A stretch of DNA of 64,000 bases from Clavelina lepadiformis (lineage: Eukaryota; Chordata; Ascidiacea; Aplousobranchia; Clavelinidae). Location: positions 22,382,860-22,446,859 of the forward strand of contig NC_135244.1 in the NCBI RefSeq assembly GCF_947623445.1, written 5' to 3'. Positions 50,701 through 62,349 of this stretch are shown here, one piece after another (the first letter of the stretch is position 1; each line of letters begins with the position of its first letter). The notes beneath the pieces were generated by a model that worked only from the letters and a program-made list of their open reading frames with translations, did no database searches and was not told where the DNA came from. The position numbers and the translations under genes were made by a program.

Positions 50701-53700
50701 AGCTCGTGGTTTTTCAACGATTTTTTGCATCGCCTTTTCAATAATTAATTGACCAAGTGTAAGTACACTTTCTCGCAAAAACTTAGCAACCGTTGCATAT
50801 AAATAGCAACAGGGATACTTTGTCTTCAAAGAAATGTTGCTTTGGTTAACGACTGACTTGCCTAGCCGCCCAGGTCTGTTTAATAATGTTGAATTTTTTC
50901 TTAACAACTTGCGGAGTGTTATTATTTTGAATCGTGACTCCCGCTTGCTGTTACACGTTCATAATAAGTCGATAAATTGCCAGTTTTGCTAATCGCGGTG
51001 AAGTAGAAAAGCGGTCATTATCTCATCAGACCTAAGATTAGCCTAAAAAATGACCTTTCCAACAAGACAATTGAGATGAAAATAGCCGTGGATAGCGAGA
51101 GGGCTCTCAGTTTGGTATTTATCTCAATTAAAACATCTGAAGGCCCCGACAAACAAATTACGCTAATTAACCCCTCACCACGAAGGTCACGCGGCGTCAA
51201 AGCGTGACTTAGCTTGCTAAACCCAATTTGACATTGCGGTTTATTGTTTGACAACAAAGTCCAAAAACGTTTGCGTCATCAAACTTGTCAATTTCTGGTA
51301 ACCCCTGCAAGTTGTGACGTCACAATGATTTTCCCTGCGTCATCACTTGGGTGCTTGTGAGGTCATCCTCGGGGCTCAGGAGAAAAGAGGTGACGCGGGA
51401 TGACGTACGTAAACGATTTTCCCGCCCTTCCGCTAATGCATGTTGATGCGCGCTTTCTATTAGTGATGCAATACTGGTTTTGCTGAATTTTCCATAATTT
51501 TCTGCATCCCTTTGATGTTTATGGCTTAGTTTGGTCATGCGTGACTACACATCATCCGGTTGAGTTGATGACGTTTAAGTCATTGTGATCTTTAACAACA
51601 ATGGATGTGTGCATTGCTTTCGAATTACGTGTTCAGTGGCTTAAAAGAAATTGCCGTAGTCGAGTAGAAGGAAAATGAACATTGTGGTTGTCGTCCATGA
51701 CCTACTGATGACGTACGGCTGCTGGCCAATGAACATGTTTCTTTTCTCTTGATATAAGAAGCGATATTTTTAGACCACAACACCAAGAAAATTTTGCGCT
51801 AAAATGTAAAAGCAAACGTCTGAAGTGTGCGCTGGCGCCACATGGAGAGAATCCAGATTGAGTTGTTGATGTTTGCTTCTCTGGCCGTCAATCACACCGG
51901 GCTTGGCTAATGATCAACTTTCCTCGATCACGCGATATTTATTGAGCGCGGTTCTGTCACAAAGAAAGCGAAGTTATGTGGCCAAGTCATACTTCACTTA
52001 AAGCTCGCAAATAAACCTGACTGACGATTTCGTCATTGCGATTGTTTTCTAATTCTATTTTCAGTATTTTGCAACGCTTTTGTGTTGTTGCGTTCCTAGC
52101 ATGCTTGTTGTATAAATACGTGGCTTATATTCATGCGTGTAATGACGTAGGCAAACTTTCAATTAAACTGTAAAGCGAAAATCGAACAAACACAATCGCA
52201 CAAACAAACAAATACTTATTATTTATCACAAACTCCGATGTGAAAGTTATTTGCGCAAGTTTATTTGCCCAGTCCACGGCGAAAAGAAATAAGTGTTCTT
52301 TGTTGTGTGGCCCTATTTAGCCAACGTCACCACGACCGATCGGAATAGAATTCACGCATCGGCAACTGATGATCAGCCGCTTGTTGGTAACTCAACCTCG
52401 CTCATGCCATACCCTGGGCACGCTCTGTTTTGTCCGGGGTCCGAGAACTGAGATTTTGAGGACGGTTTTTCCCAATTTTCTTGTTTCATCTCATCACCTT
52501 TGACACTTACCCTTTACCACATTTACCACGGTCCATACATTGCGCCTAAGCAGTGAGAGTGTTTGTGTGTTTATTTCCGAGTTTCACTGAAAAGCGAATC
52601 ACTTTACTTTGTCAATACTTTGTCGGTCTTTCTTACATTTAAAGCGTTCAAATTGAAAAGAGCGCTGTTAGCTGATCAATTACAATTCGTCAACAATTAC
52701 CTCTCTCGTCAAGAAAGCGTCCAATTTGAAAGCAATAAAGGCCAAACAACCGGCGTCTTTTAAGCTATAATGGAGGCAGGGCTTAGTTGTCTTATTCGAA
52801 ACGCCCATTAACCCACTTTGCAGTTTAACCTGCTTCGACCCTTCTGCTTTGAAAGGCTTCTATCCCTCCCTAATCCTGTTCAAAGAGGGAGCGATTGAGA
52901 GGAGTTATTATTCTAACTCGCCTGTTTGTCTGTCATCGGCGCGTGGAGTTTTGTCCTTGTTTTGCTTTCAGTTTTCTTCCTATGTGTGTTTAGTTAAGGC
53001 AGGTGGCATGCCATGTACTGACAGTCTCTTCGACAATCGCTTATTCGCATTGAAACAACCCATTTTTTGGTGGAAAACCATTTCCTCATTTCTGTCAAGG
53101 TTGCTGGAGCGTATCAAAACATTTTTGCTGGTTTAAAAAATGTGTCTTCAGCAAGAGATATTTGCCCACAGGAAATGAACGTCGGGTAACTCGGGTATAG
53201 CATATAAGGTACACATAACTGTTCTTTCTGTTTGTCCAACGCGAATGTGCTTTCTTTCAAATGCTAGCAGGATGCGACCAGTTAAACTACGAGTTCTACT
53301 GTTTGTGTAAATATTGTGGTCTGCCGGTGTTGTCAAATCTGTTTTTCCGTTTTTCCAGTGTTTTTCGAGGAACTCGTCGACAACTCTCAGCAATCCTTGG
53401 ATGAGCTCTTCTTCAAAACATACGGCGACCTTTACACGGAGAATTCTGAGGCCTTCACCGAATTATTTCAACAACTGAAAAGTTATTACAAGTACGTCTG
53501 CCATGAACCGGCTGTCTCACTAACGGATACGTTTGTGCAACTATAAGTTAATTCTAATCGTATTAAGTCAAATATACAATAAATCAACGGGTGCAGGTTG
53601 TGTTTGCAAAGTTGCTTCTGTATCGTTATTGCAATAGTTTCATTTTTCGTGCCAACAGGGGAGCATCGGTGGACATGGCCGACATTTTCGACTCCTTCTT

Positions 53701-56700
53701 CACAACCGTCATGCAAAAAGTGTTTGCGATTATGAACAAGCGCCATTTGTTCAACGATGAATATCTTCAATGCATTGCTGATAACATGAACACAGCCAAG
53801 CCGTTCGCGGACATACCCGGAAAGCTTTCAACCCAGGTATCATGCGACTTCATTGCGACCGATATCGTTCAAACTCGCTGAGAATGACTGTTGTCTGTTG
53901 AATTCCAGATAAATGTTGCGAAAATGATCCAAGTAACAATGTTCTCTGTTCGTCTGAGTTACCCAATTTGTTTTTGTTCGGGCAGGTGCAACGAGCTTTC
54001 ATCGCCGCCAAATCTTTCGCAGAGGGTCTGGAGGCCGGTAAACAATTCGCCTACAGCGTGGCACAAGTGAGTGACGTTTTAGCATTTTTTCCTGTGAGAT
54101 TGATTCAAACCATGGCTAGATCAAAATTCCTTCAAGACTTCTTTAATCCTGACTGAAATTGACATCACGTGCAAATCCTGACAGGCATGTCACTTGGCAA
54201 CGACGCCTTGCAGTAGATATCAGATATTACGAACGCATAATCGCATGTTTTTCGTCCCCGTCATCTACCGTCATCCACTAATCAGTTATCGCCGTTTGCG
54301 TTTTGATTGACAGCCGTGGTACTTTTAGCTTGACATACAGACATTTGTGACAGCTGATAAAGCTTTTTAGTGAAAGCACACGTTAATGTTTGGACAGGCT
54401 TGAATGTACCATACTGTCGCTGGTTCTGCATTTTTATGCCAAAAATGACCATCTTTAACTTTTTCAGTTCTACCCGACGTCGGAATGCGCCAGTGCCTTG
54501 ATGAAGATGTCATTCTGCTCAGCATGCCAGGGCTACACGTCCGTCAAACCATGTCACGGATACTGCATGAACGTTATGAAGGGATGTTTGGTCGAGTACA
54601 ACGAACTCAATCATGTTTGGAACAAATACATACGTATGTTATGTGTTTTGGCTGATGTTACTTGCCTGCTGTGAATAGAGTTTTCTGGCTTTTGTTTGTA
54701 TTGGAAAGATGCTGAGGCCGCCACTATAGGGGGGTTTATAGCAATGGCCGATATAGGGCCTGGTCAAGCTTGACCATCTGTGTGGCTGAAACGTGAGCTG
54801 AAAAGAAATAATTCTATTTTCAGCAAAAGAACATGTGTGTATGCAACTTATTGACTATAGTTAAAATTTTATCAAAAACTTCCAGTAAATAGTTCTCTTA
54901 GAGCAGGACCTCGGGTTTAAAGAAATATCATTGTTTGCTCTTCCTGGCTGATGTTTACGCGCTCGTTAAATTGTACAGAAATATTTTCTTAAACCAACCA
55001 ACGACATAATGACCACACAGAGATGTGTTGGACGAGAGGGCAGATATAATAGAGAGAGTGAGAGAGCGCGCGAAGCCCCAAGTTGTTTGTATAGACTTCT
55101 AAGGAAACCACTTCGTGGGCTCTCCGCACTGGGCATGTCCACCCGCTCGATCAATGTGGACAGTTGAGTCACGACTAGCCCAAGCATTATTTTGTTGCTC
55201 TTGTGACTCAGAGTCAGTTTGTACCTGACTCAACTTAAATATCATGTTTGATAGAGTTATTGTAATTTTTTTTAATAAATTCTTTTACTGGTGTGTTTGC
55301 GCTTTTGGGGCTTTTGTTAACTATAAAAATTGTTAGAGTGTATACTTCGGACGGGGAAGTGGTTTCCTGAATAGAATTGTGTAGCAGCCACATCACCGAT
55401 ATTACCACGCCCATTGCGTTTCAGAGAAAATATCAGCACGTTGAGTTTTTATATAAAGTACTTGGGTATTCAATCACGAAAAATAACTCGTTGATGAATA
55501 ATGAAAGCGATGACGTAATGATAAAAATGATTAAAGCATTGTGGTAGCTTTGACCGGGAAGTTTCTTTCTGAAAATAACTGATAAACATGCGAGATCAGC
55601 TTGTAATGTAACTCTACCAACAATAACAATGGTAGATTAGTTGAGTTGCCAAAACTTAAAAGCGGTTTAACTTGGTTACTTTGTTTATAGACATCGTTCT
55701 CACATCCCCTTTTCATTCGTATGACGTAACAACCATTGTAACTTTATTTGATCGTGTGTGTGTGTGTGTGTATGTGTGCAGAACAAACTGGTTTTTGTAG
55801 CAATAGCAATAATCTAAATTCTAAGTGAATATGTAAAATTAGTAAAACCTCATACATTCAATTTAAATTCTCTTCTCTTTCGGGTTCCTGTTTTTCTCCG
55901 CAACAAATATATATTTTCATGCCACTGATTTCATGCAGATGCTATGAAGAAGGTTCTTGACCGACTGGACGGTCCATTCAACATAGAGTTAGTTCTTGGT
56001 CAGATGGACATCGACATCTCAAACGCCATCATGCTCGTGCAAGAAAATAAGAATGACGTCACAGATCTGGTGGGTTCCTTTTCTTCGATGAATTTGATGC
56101 GTCGTGTATAGTTTTTCAACATTGCCTTCACAAAATTTTATCATCACTTCCACGTCACAGTTTCTCATCTATCTCACGTTGCATGTCTGCTCTGGTGTGC
56201 TCTATTTCTTTGATGATTTCACCGAATCAATATACTGCGACATTTTTGTGTGTTTGTCTAATAAATAGTTCAGTACTTAAACTTACCAAGTCCTATGCAT
56301 TTTGCATAAATATCTTTTCATTTTACTCCGGAAGGTTTTCATTGAATGCGGGGAACCACCCCTGAATCCCAACTATACTTTCACCGGACTCGGGGGATTC
56401 CCGTCCTTATACACCGAGTATGACGCATATCCGGAGAACCCACCCAACCTCGGGTTTGGAAGCTACCTGCAAGAGAGCGATCACCATGGCAACGACGAAG
56501 ATAAGAAACGTCACCACTCCTCGAGAAAGACGCGATCTTTGGAGAATGAAGAGGTAAAAATTTTCACTCCAAGTCTTAAATGTTTTGCCCATCATGTCCT
56601 ACATTTTGTCTCGCTCTTCGCATGCTATAGTCCTACTGCAACCAGCACTTAACTTACTGTTTTGTCTGCACCGAGCGAAGAACTTTAGCTTTGTCCCTTA

Positions 56701-58842
56701 TTCGAAAGGGTTTTTCAGCAATCGCTTTGCACAAATACGTCTCACTTTGGCATGAGATAGGGCTCTGGACCATTAAACAATTAATATTTAAGCGATATCG
56801 ATTTTTCTGTAGAACCAGATACAGGTTCTTACGCGCTTTCTGTTGTGTAAGTGCTGCGGGATTGTTGAGTAAAACGTGGTAACAATCAGCGTGGCAGTTG
56901 CCATTAAACGCTTTTTTCTTGTAGCAAACGCCACGCCACTCTCGGAGAAAGAACACAAGACGAAACGTGAGGGGCCGAAAGAAGTCACGTGACTTTGCCA
57001 TATCCGAGAAACGTCCCGAAACCACTTTGGACGAAACCAGGTAAGCAGCGTCACAATGACTCGTGTATTCCAATGGACTGGATACATAATCGCCTCAATA
57101 ACTTGGATACAAGTAACATATGTCAGATGTTGCTAATGTACGAGTAATCAATTTAACCCGCGTGAATTATTGATGGAAAAAGCTCCCCGTGTTATAATGG
57201 GATGTCTTTGTTATGCTCGGGCGAAGCATCTGGTACACTTCGACAATTCTTCATCGCTTGTTTTCCGTATTATGTGAATATTATTGCGTCATTATCACTC
57301 CTTTATTACGTCACAGGTACGACTACAGCGAAGAGCAGGATAGGACGGAGGAGCGGGAGTACTTCCAGGTGACGACTGCGGCCGGAACCAACCTCGGCGC
57401 CCTGGTGGAAGACGTGAGGACGTCGATCCACCAGAGCAAGAACCACTGGAAGATGATCCCACATCACGTTTGTCTGGATGAGGCCGAAGAAGACTCCAGC
57501 GCCACCTGCTGGAACGGGCACACTCAGGGAGAGTAAGTGTGTCGTCAGAATATGGGTTATTGTGATGGGATGTGCTTGGACGATGCGGAAAACTTTCAAG
57601 AACCTTTTTGGCAGATATCAGCACCCAGTGGTCATGGACGGATTCCACAACAACCCGGAAGTGGTTATTACGTCGCAGAAACCTCCCAATCACGTCATAA
57701 AGGGTCAAATCACGTCATTGAAAAACACGATTGAAATGTTGAACAGCGCTTACAGGGGATTTGACCCCCATCTGGTGGACAACGGTACAGTTGTGGTTTT
57801 GTCAAAATTTTTGCCAGAAATGCCGGTACCGTTCCGGGCTTACGATCAAGCCTAGTCTGTAATTACATGGTAGCCTATACCGTACGTAGCATTTACATTT
57901 ACCGGTATAAACACTAAAAGTTGAGTTGGGCCTAACTACTCTCAGGCATTCCTGTTATAAAGTTTAAGTGTATTTAAAAAACTGTACGCCTGATGTGGCT
58001 CATTAAAGACAGGGGGACTCTACTTGTGCTTGTGAGTCTAGCATCAGCCATCTCGTCATAATTGCTGACACCTGTTTCGTAATAAGCGGATAATTTGCCG
58101 CATTCTGTATTCGTGACGTTAATACTGGCACATGTAGATGTTATCAAACATTCGTTTTTCGGTGAATTTACTTTCAAATTAAATTAACTTGTTTTATCAC
58201 CAGCCACCTGTTTTCAATAAAATAGTTCAAAAATAACAGTTATAAAGCCATAGTCATATTAATTATATCAAATCATATAACAGTAATTGTCATAATATAG
58301 TCGTATAGTGACGATACAATAATAACCATAATACTAGACTTTTAACAATGAGAAATATTTGCGCGCAGATGATGAGGTCGACACGTACGAACCTTCCGGC
58401 GACAATTCAGGAGACGGCTCGGGGGAGGTGGAAGCGATTGAGTAAGTGTCGTTGTCACTTTAACTACATCTACCTCGTGTAGAGTCAGTTACACTGGCCG
58501 CCTTTTGCCAAGTGCAGTTTGTGTTTCGTTTTATTAAGCTTAAATTTTAATACGGTGACGAGTTTAGACGGACTTTCTTACTTGGCTCTTGGGCTTAGTT
58601 TCCATTTTATATCATAATTACATCGGTCACTTTCTGGTAGTTCGATATTTGGGTGGAAATCTATCAATTGCTTTATTTCACTTTTCAATTGCTTTAATAT
58701 GATTTCTATGTTTTCTAGAACCGAACCGAGATCACGTGATCCTGATTTAACATGTCCAACCTGTGGCGGGTCAACCCCCTCGTTCAACGTCATCGCACTT
58801 TCGTCCGCCCTGCTTGTGGCTCTGAGGCTTGTCGTGCAATAG
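44779..58842 (+). CDS. gpc: Glypican (GPC1/2/4/6 group), complete, 13 exons
   Basis: Exons 44779-44929, 45233-45391, 53359-53491, 53659-53836, 53986-54066, 54468-54633, 55939-56069, 56335-56553, 56925-57040, 57317-57532, 57615-57784, 58369-58441, 58719-58842; every join is in phase, giving 638 residues. A signal peptide (MRTAFVFIITFSINFALS) is followed by the cysteine-rich glypican core: CPKEYTCCTQEME, YGDLYTENSEAFTELFQQL, CSACQGYTSVKPCHGYC, VCLDEAEEDSSATCWNGHTQ, NNPEVVITSQKPPN. A furin-like RKTR|S site is in exon 8. Exon 12 encodes the heparan-sulfate attachment cluster (SGDNSGDGSGE) and exon 13 a hydrophobic GPI-signal tail. The product is a GPI-anchored heparan-sulfate proteoglycan modulating Wnt, FGF, BMP and Hedgehog. 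Exon 9 is unusually basic. Exon 8 uses an AAG acceptor. Confidence 0.95.
45392..53358 (+). other. Second intron of the glypican gene (8 kb)
   Basis: Contains no supported exon on either strand; open frames such as 46315-46569, 46651-46968, 47425-47709, 50614-50907 and 52849-53136 lack family signal and splice context. Its length is far above the 0.1-1.5 kb introns elsewhere, and it lies after the N-terminal exons, a position often used for enhancers. It carries CRE-type TGACGTCA palindromes near 47552, 48315 and 51316. Confidence 0.55.
55754..55778. repeat. (TG)n microsatellite in glypican intron 6
   Basis: Alternating GT run of about 17 bases followed by TATGTGTG, within the intron between exons 6 and 7. 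Confidence 0.8.
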
Positions 58843-60461
58843 ACATCATATAAAGTCAAAAGAGACTTTTACTTGGGACGCATCGCAGGCCCGCTTTGGG
58901 GGATTCCCGAAGCATATGGTCGGAGTTGCAGTGTTTTGTGATTAGAAACTGCGCAAGTTGTTATATCAGACTCAATATTCTTTGTATCGATCGATTTTGT
59001 GTTTATTTTTTCTTTGCCGTCAACCTCTTACGATATTTTTGTCCATTACTTAACTTTCTTGGTCTTGAATCAGCATTAGACGTAACGAAAGTCAAAGCAC
59101 AGCCGTAAGAGAATGATCTTACACTGAAGCATCCGCTTCTGCTACGTTGCGTTTACTTTGTGGCTTCTGCATCTGCGTTATTGCGCCTTTCACTGTACAG
59201 GCAGTTATCAGTCATTATATTCCTAGTATTGTTGGATTTCAATGAACTATTATGACGTAGTCGTAGAGATTAATACAACATTGTTGGGTAAACACTTCAC
59301 TGCCCTCGTGCGCGCTCAAGTGGTAGGTTGTTAGTGTGAGTGTTTGTGAAAACCCAAATTCTCTAAAAATCACGAATATTTGTTGCTGGCTGTGAAAGAT
59401 TTTTGTTCGTGGAAGTCATCTTTTTCTGACGACATAATGCAAGATATGACGTATGCAGTGTAGATTTATTACTCGGCACTTTTTTGTTTAGAATATGTTT
59501 GTGCCTTGGTTCTGCGGTCCAAATAATTAGCGGGGCAATCTACTCTGACGTCCGTTGCTAAGCGCGCTCACTATTTCCTGTGTGATGTATCTATTGCGTG
59601 CGTTCTGTGACAAACTTCGCTTTTCAACGATTTTTAAAATAAACACTTCTCAAACAAGTCCTTGTTTTTGACATGTTGAAATTAGCTAAATATTATCTTG
59701 TATTGTTTAGTGTGTTATAAAAACAGTCTTGTGCTAACTGCTAAGAACCCTCGCAGTGTCGCAAGCAAGTGAAACCATCGTTTTCGAAATCTTGATTCAA
59801 GTAAAGATCGATACATCGGAATATGAAGAATGGTGAAGTAAAGATCGATATATCAGACAGAGATGGACATGCACAATAAAAAGAGCGTTAAAAAGATGAT
59901 CGCCAACAAACTAAAGTTCCCAATCTCAATATTCATATATTTTGCAATTTTGAAAGAAAACATTGATTGCCTTCGTTTTCCAGTGCTCCCACTTTCCTTT
60001 CCGACATTTTCTATCGTCCCTGCTATAGATGACGCGCTACTTTGACGACACAATTATGGGAATCCCCCAATGTTTTCTTACAAATTGGCGGGAAGCGACG
60101 TGACGTAAATGTCGTTGTCTCATTCCTTGGCCCTCGTGGTCAGGGAACGTGTAGCCTAGCTAAAGGCATAATTAGTGGATAGATTTCGAGAAGAATGCTA
60201 TTTAAACTGTGGAAAGATTATAGTAGTCTATGTATGTTGAGAAAATCAAGAAGTTTGAAGCCAACATAGATGGACCCCTTTCAAAATTCTTCTGTATTTT
60301 TTATTCCAAACTAGTTTAGTTGCTATTGCTCACAACTGCACAGTGCCATGTCTGTCCGTGTTCTCATGAACCAGCTAACGGACAATAATAAGACTTCAAA
60401 ATAACAATAACACTTTCCTTTGTTGAATGCTCTTGAGTTACAGAAGCTTTTGATATCTCAC
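58843..60461. other. Glypican 3'UTR and intergenic stretch
   Basis: AATAAA at 59638-59643 is the first strong polyA signal after the glypican stop and may end a 0.8-kb 3'UTR. No further gene is supported; the 60-codon frame at 59863-60045 has no features. Confidence 0.45.
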
Positions 60462-60652
60462 CTTGAAGAGGCTGTCTTCCCAGCCATTCTTGGCATCAAG
60501 CCAGTGAAGACACTGCAAGGCCCAAGCAGAGAACACGGTTGATGTGAGGGTTCCATCACGGTAATAGCCTGGACCCAGGTCAGAACAAATTGTGATATTG
60601 TAGGATCCAGATCCTACGAAGGGCGCCTTTGTGTTCCATTGGTATGATGGTG
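60462..60652 (-). CDS. Single clean exon of an unrecognised gene
   Basis: A 191-base exon on the minus strand with a good acceptor (TTTCAG at 60653-60658) and donor (AAG|GTGAGA at 60460-60461). It encodes 63 full codons: PSYQWNTKAPFVGSGSYNIT, CSDLGPGYYRDGTLTS, VFSAWALQCLHWLDAKNGWE, DSLFK. It starts one base into a codon and ends in phase 0. Composition is convincingly protein-like, but I do not recognise the family. Decayed copies of its 3' part occur at about 61000 and 61610-61900, so this belongs to a locally duplicated gene or a mostly dead family; partner exons were not found with confidence. Confidence 0.5.
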
Positions 60653-60915
60653 CTGAAATTTAATGACAATATTTCAAATACCACAGACTCTGACAATACT
60701 ATCTACTCCACAGTTACCTTTCTACAGAACAAAAGTGAAAAACAGTATGATGTTACACTCACTGCAACTCATGCACAGTAACTCACTGCAAATTCTCACA
60801 GACGCTCCTACCAACCTTCCTTGTCAAACTCCTTTCTAGCCATGGTGATTACTTGGCCTACAATGGTCAGGAACATTTTAACCTTTCTAACTCGCCCTTC
60901 AATATTTCCAACTAC

Positions 60916-62000
60916 AAAAACCAACAACTTTGACGCGAGCACCGAAGGCGCTCTTGTAAAATCATCCGTGCTTCTTTTTTGACGCTGAGTGTTCTATCAC
61001 CTGTCTTCCCAGCCACTGTTGGTATCAATTTTCATTCATTTTAATTTTTGTCCTGATTGTGGGGAACGAAAAATTGTGCTGACGCAGGTGGTTGCAAACA
61101 TATTAGTTGTCGACCTTTTCCACATCTCGCCCAGATTAGTCCGAGTCCATACAAAGAATAGAGCACGAACAACATGGAGAAGACAATAGGATTTTCAAGG
61201 AAGCGCTGCCACATGTTGGAGGAGATCTGAACATGATTTCATCATTTGAAAGTGACACATTCTGTTACATCATGAATATCCTTTCCTCATTGTAGTCCAG
61301 TTTGTTTGGAAAAACCAACAGCTTTGACGCAAGCAGCGAAGGTCCCCTTGTAAAATCATCCGTGCTTCTTTTTTGACCCTGGGTCCAGACTACCCTTGTA
61401 ACCGGGAAGTGACCACATTGGCACACAACCGTGCCGGAAATCGTGTCCTCATGAGCCTGGTAAAGACATAAGATGATGTTAGCTGCTTTTATCATAGAAT
61501 AATCCATAAAGCATTCAATTAATTGAAAATGCTATATTCAGTAAAATTTTCACTTCCCTAATTTTAATATTTCACCTTGCTGGAAATTCTCAGTAATTTA
61601 TCACCTTCCAGAGGCTGTCTTCCCAGCCGGTATTAATTTTCATTCATATTAATTTTCGTCTTCAATGTGGAACAATTGTCCTGCGCAGGTGGTCTCAAGC
61701 ATATTAATATTTATCGACATTTTCCACAAATTGGACGGGAAAATGTGACAAGGCCTCGAAGGCCAAAACATGCATTAAGAACCAATCAGAGAATGTAAAA
61801 AAGTTGTTAGCGTCAGCGTGGCAACCAAACCCACTCAAGTTAAGACGCTGCAAGACAGAAGCAGAGAACACGGTCAATAGAATGGTTCCAGACTATTCTA
61901 GTTCTGGGGAACTTCCTAAAGCAGCACCGTGTCCTCATGAGTCTGGTAAAGACATGAGGTGATATTATTGGTTGCTCATAGCAGAAAATAATCCACAGAG
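60916..62000 (-). pseudogene. Decayed, rearranged duplicates of exon fragments
   Basis: Blocks repeat in disturbed order. A 70-base block at 60916-60986 recurs at 61310-61381. The GGCTGGGAAGACAG exon end of the 60462-60652 exon recurs near 61002-61015 and 61616-61640, each time followed by the same unrelated block (caggtggt...catatta...cgac-ttttccaca; about 61020-61130 and 61640-61735). A CTCATGAG...GGTAAAGACAT block at 61450-61480 recurs at 61933-61963. The minus frame 61265-61507 includes AHEDTISGTVVCQCGHFP after an acceptor-like CAG and may be a relic or live exon. Confidence 0.5.
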
Positions 62001-62103
62001 CTTTTTAATTTGTAAAAGTTCTACAATTTTACTTTGTCCAATATCTCATCACCTTTGCAACCATGGTATGTGTTGAACCAATGCAGTGCAGCTCATACCT
62101 AGA

Positions 62104-62153
62104 ACATGGTGAACAAAATTTTCCCGACTCAGGTTTGTATGAAGTTTGATGCT
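62104..62153 (-). other. Possible small exon
   Basis: About 50 bases on the minus strand between GGATTCTGCAG and TAG|GTATGAG, open in two frames. It could belong to the gene of the 60462-60652 exon, but nothing links them beyond strand and proximity. Confidence 0.2.
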
Positions 62154-62349
62154 GCAGAATCCATAGAATGGTGCTTGGACCCTCCATCATTACGAGAGAG
62201 CTAAAATATAATGACAACATATCAAGCCACTACAGTTTTGCAAACCGGCTTCTGTGTTCCCATGAAACTGACATAGACAAAAACACTATTCTTGGCTGCA
62301 GAAAACAGAAACTAATCTGCAAAATAGTTCACTTAATTACCTGTTCTTA

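Noticed and set aside
57295-57708. 137-codon minus open frame
   Set aside because: Antisense to glypican exons 10 and 11.
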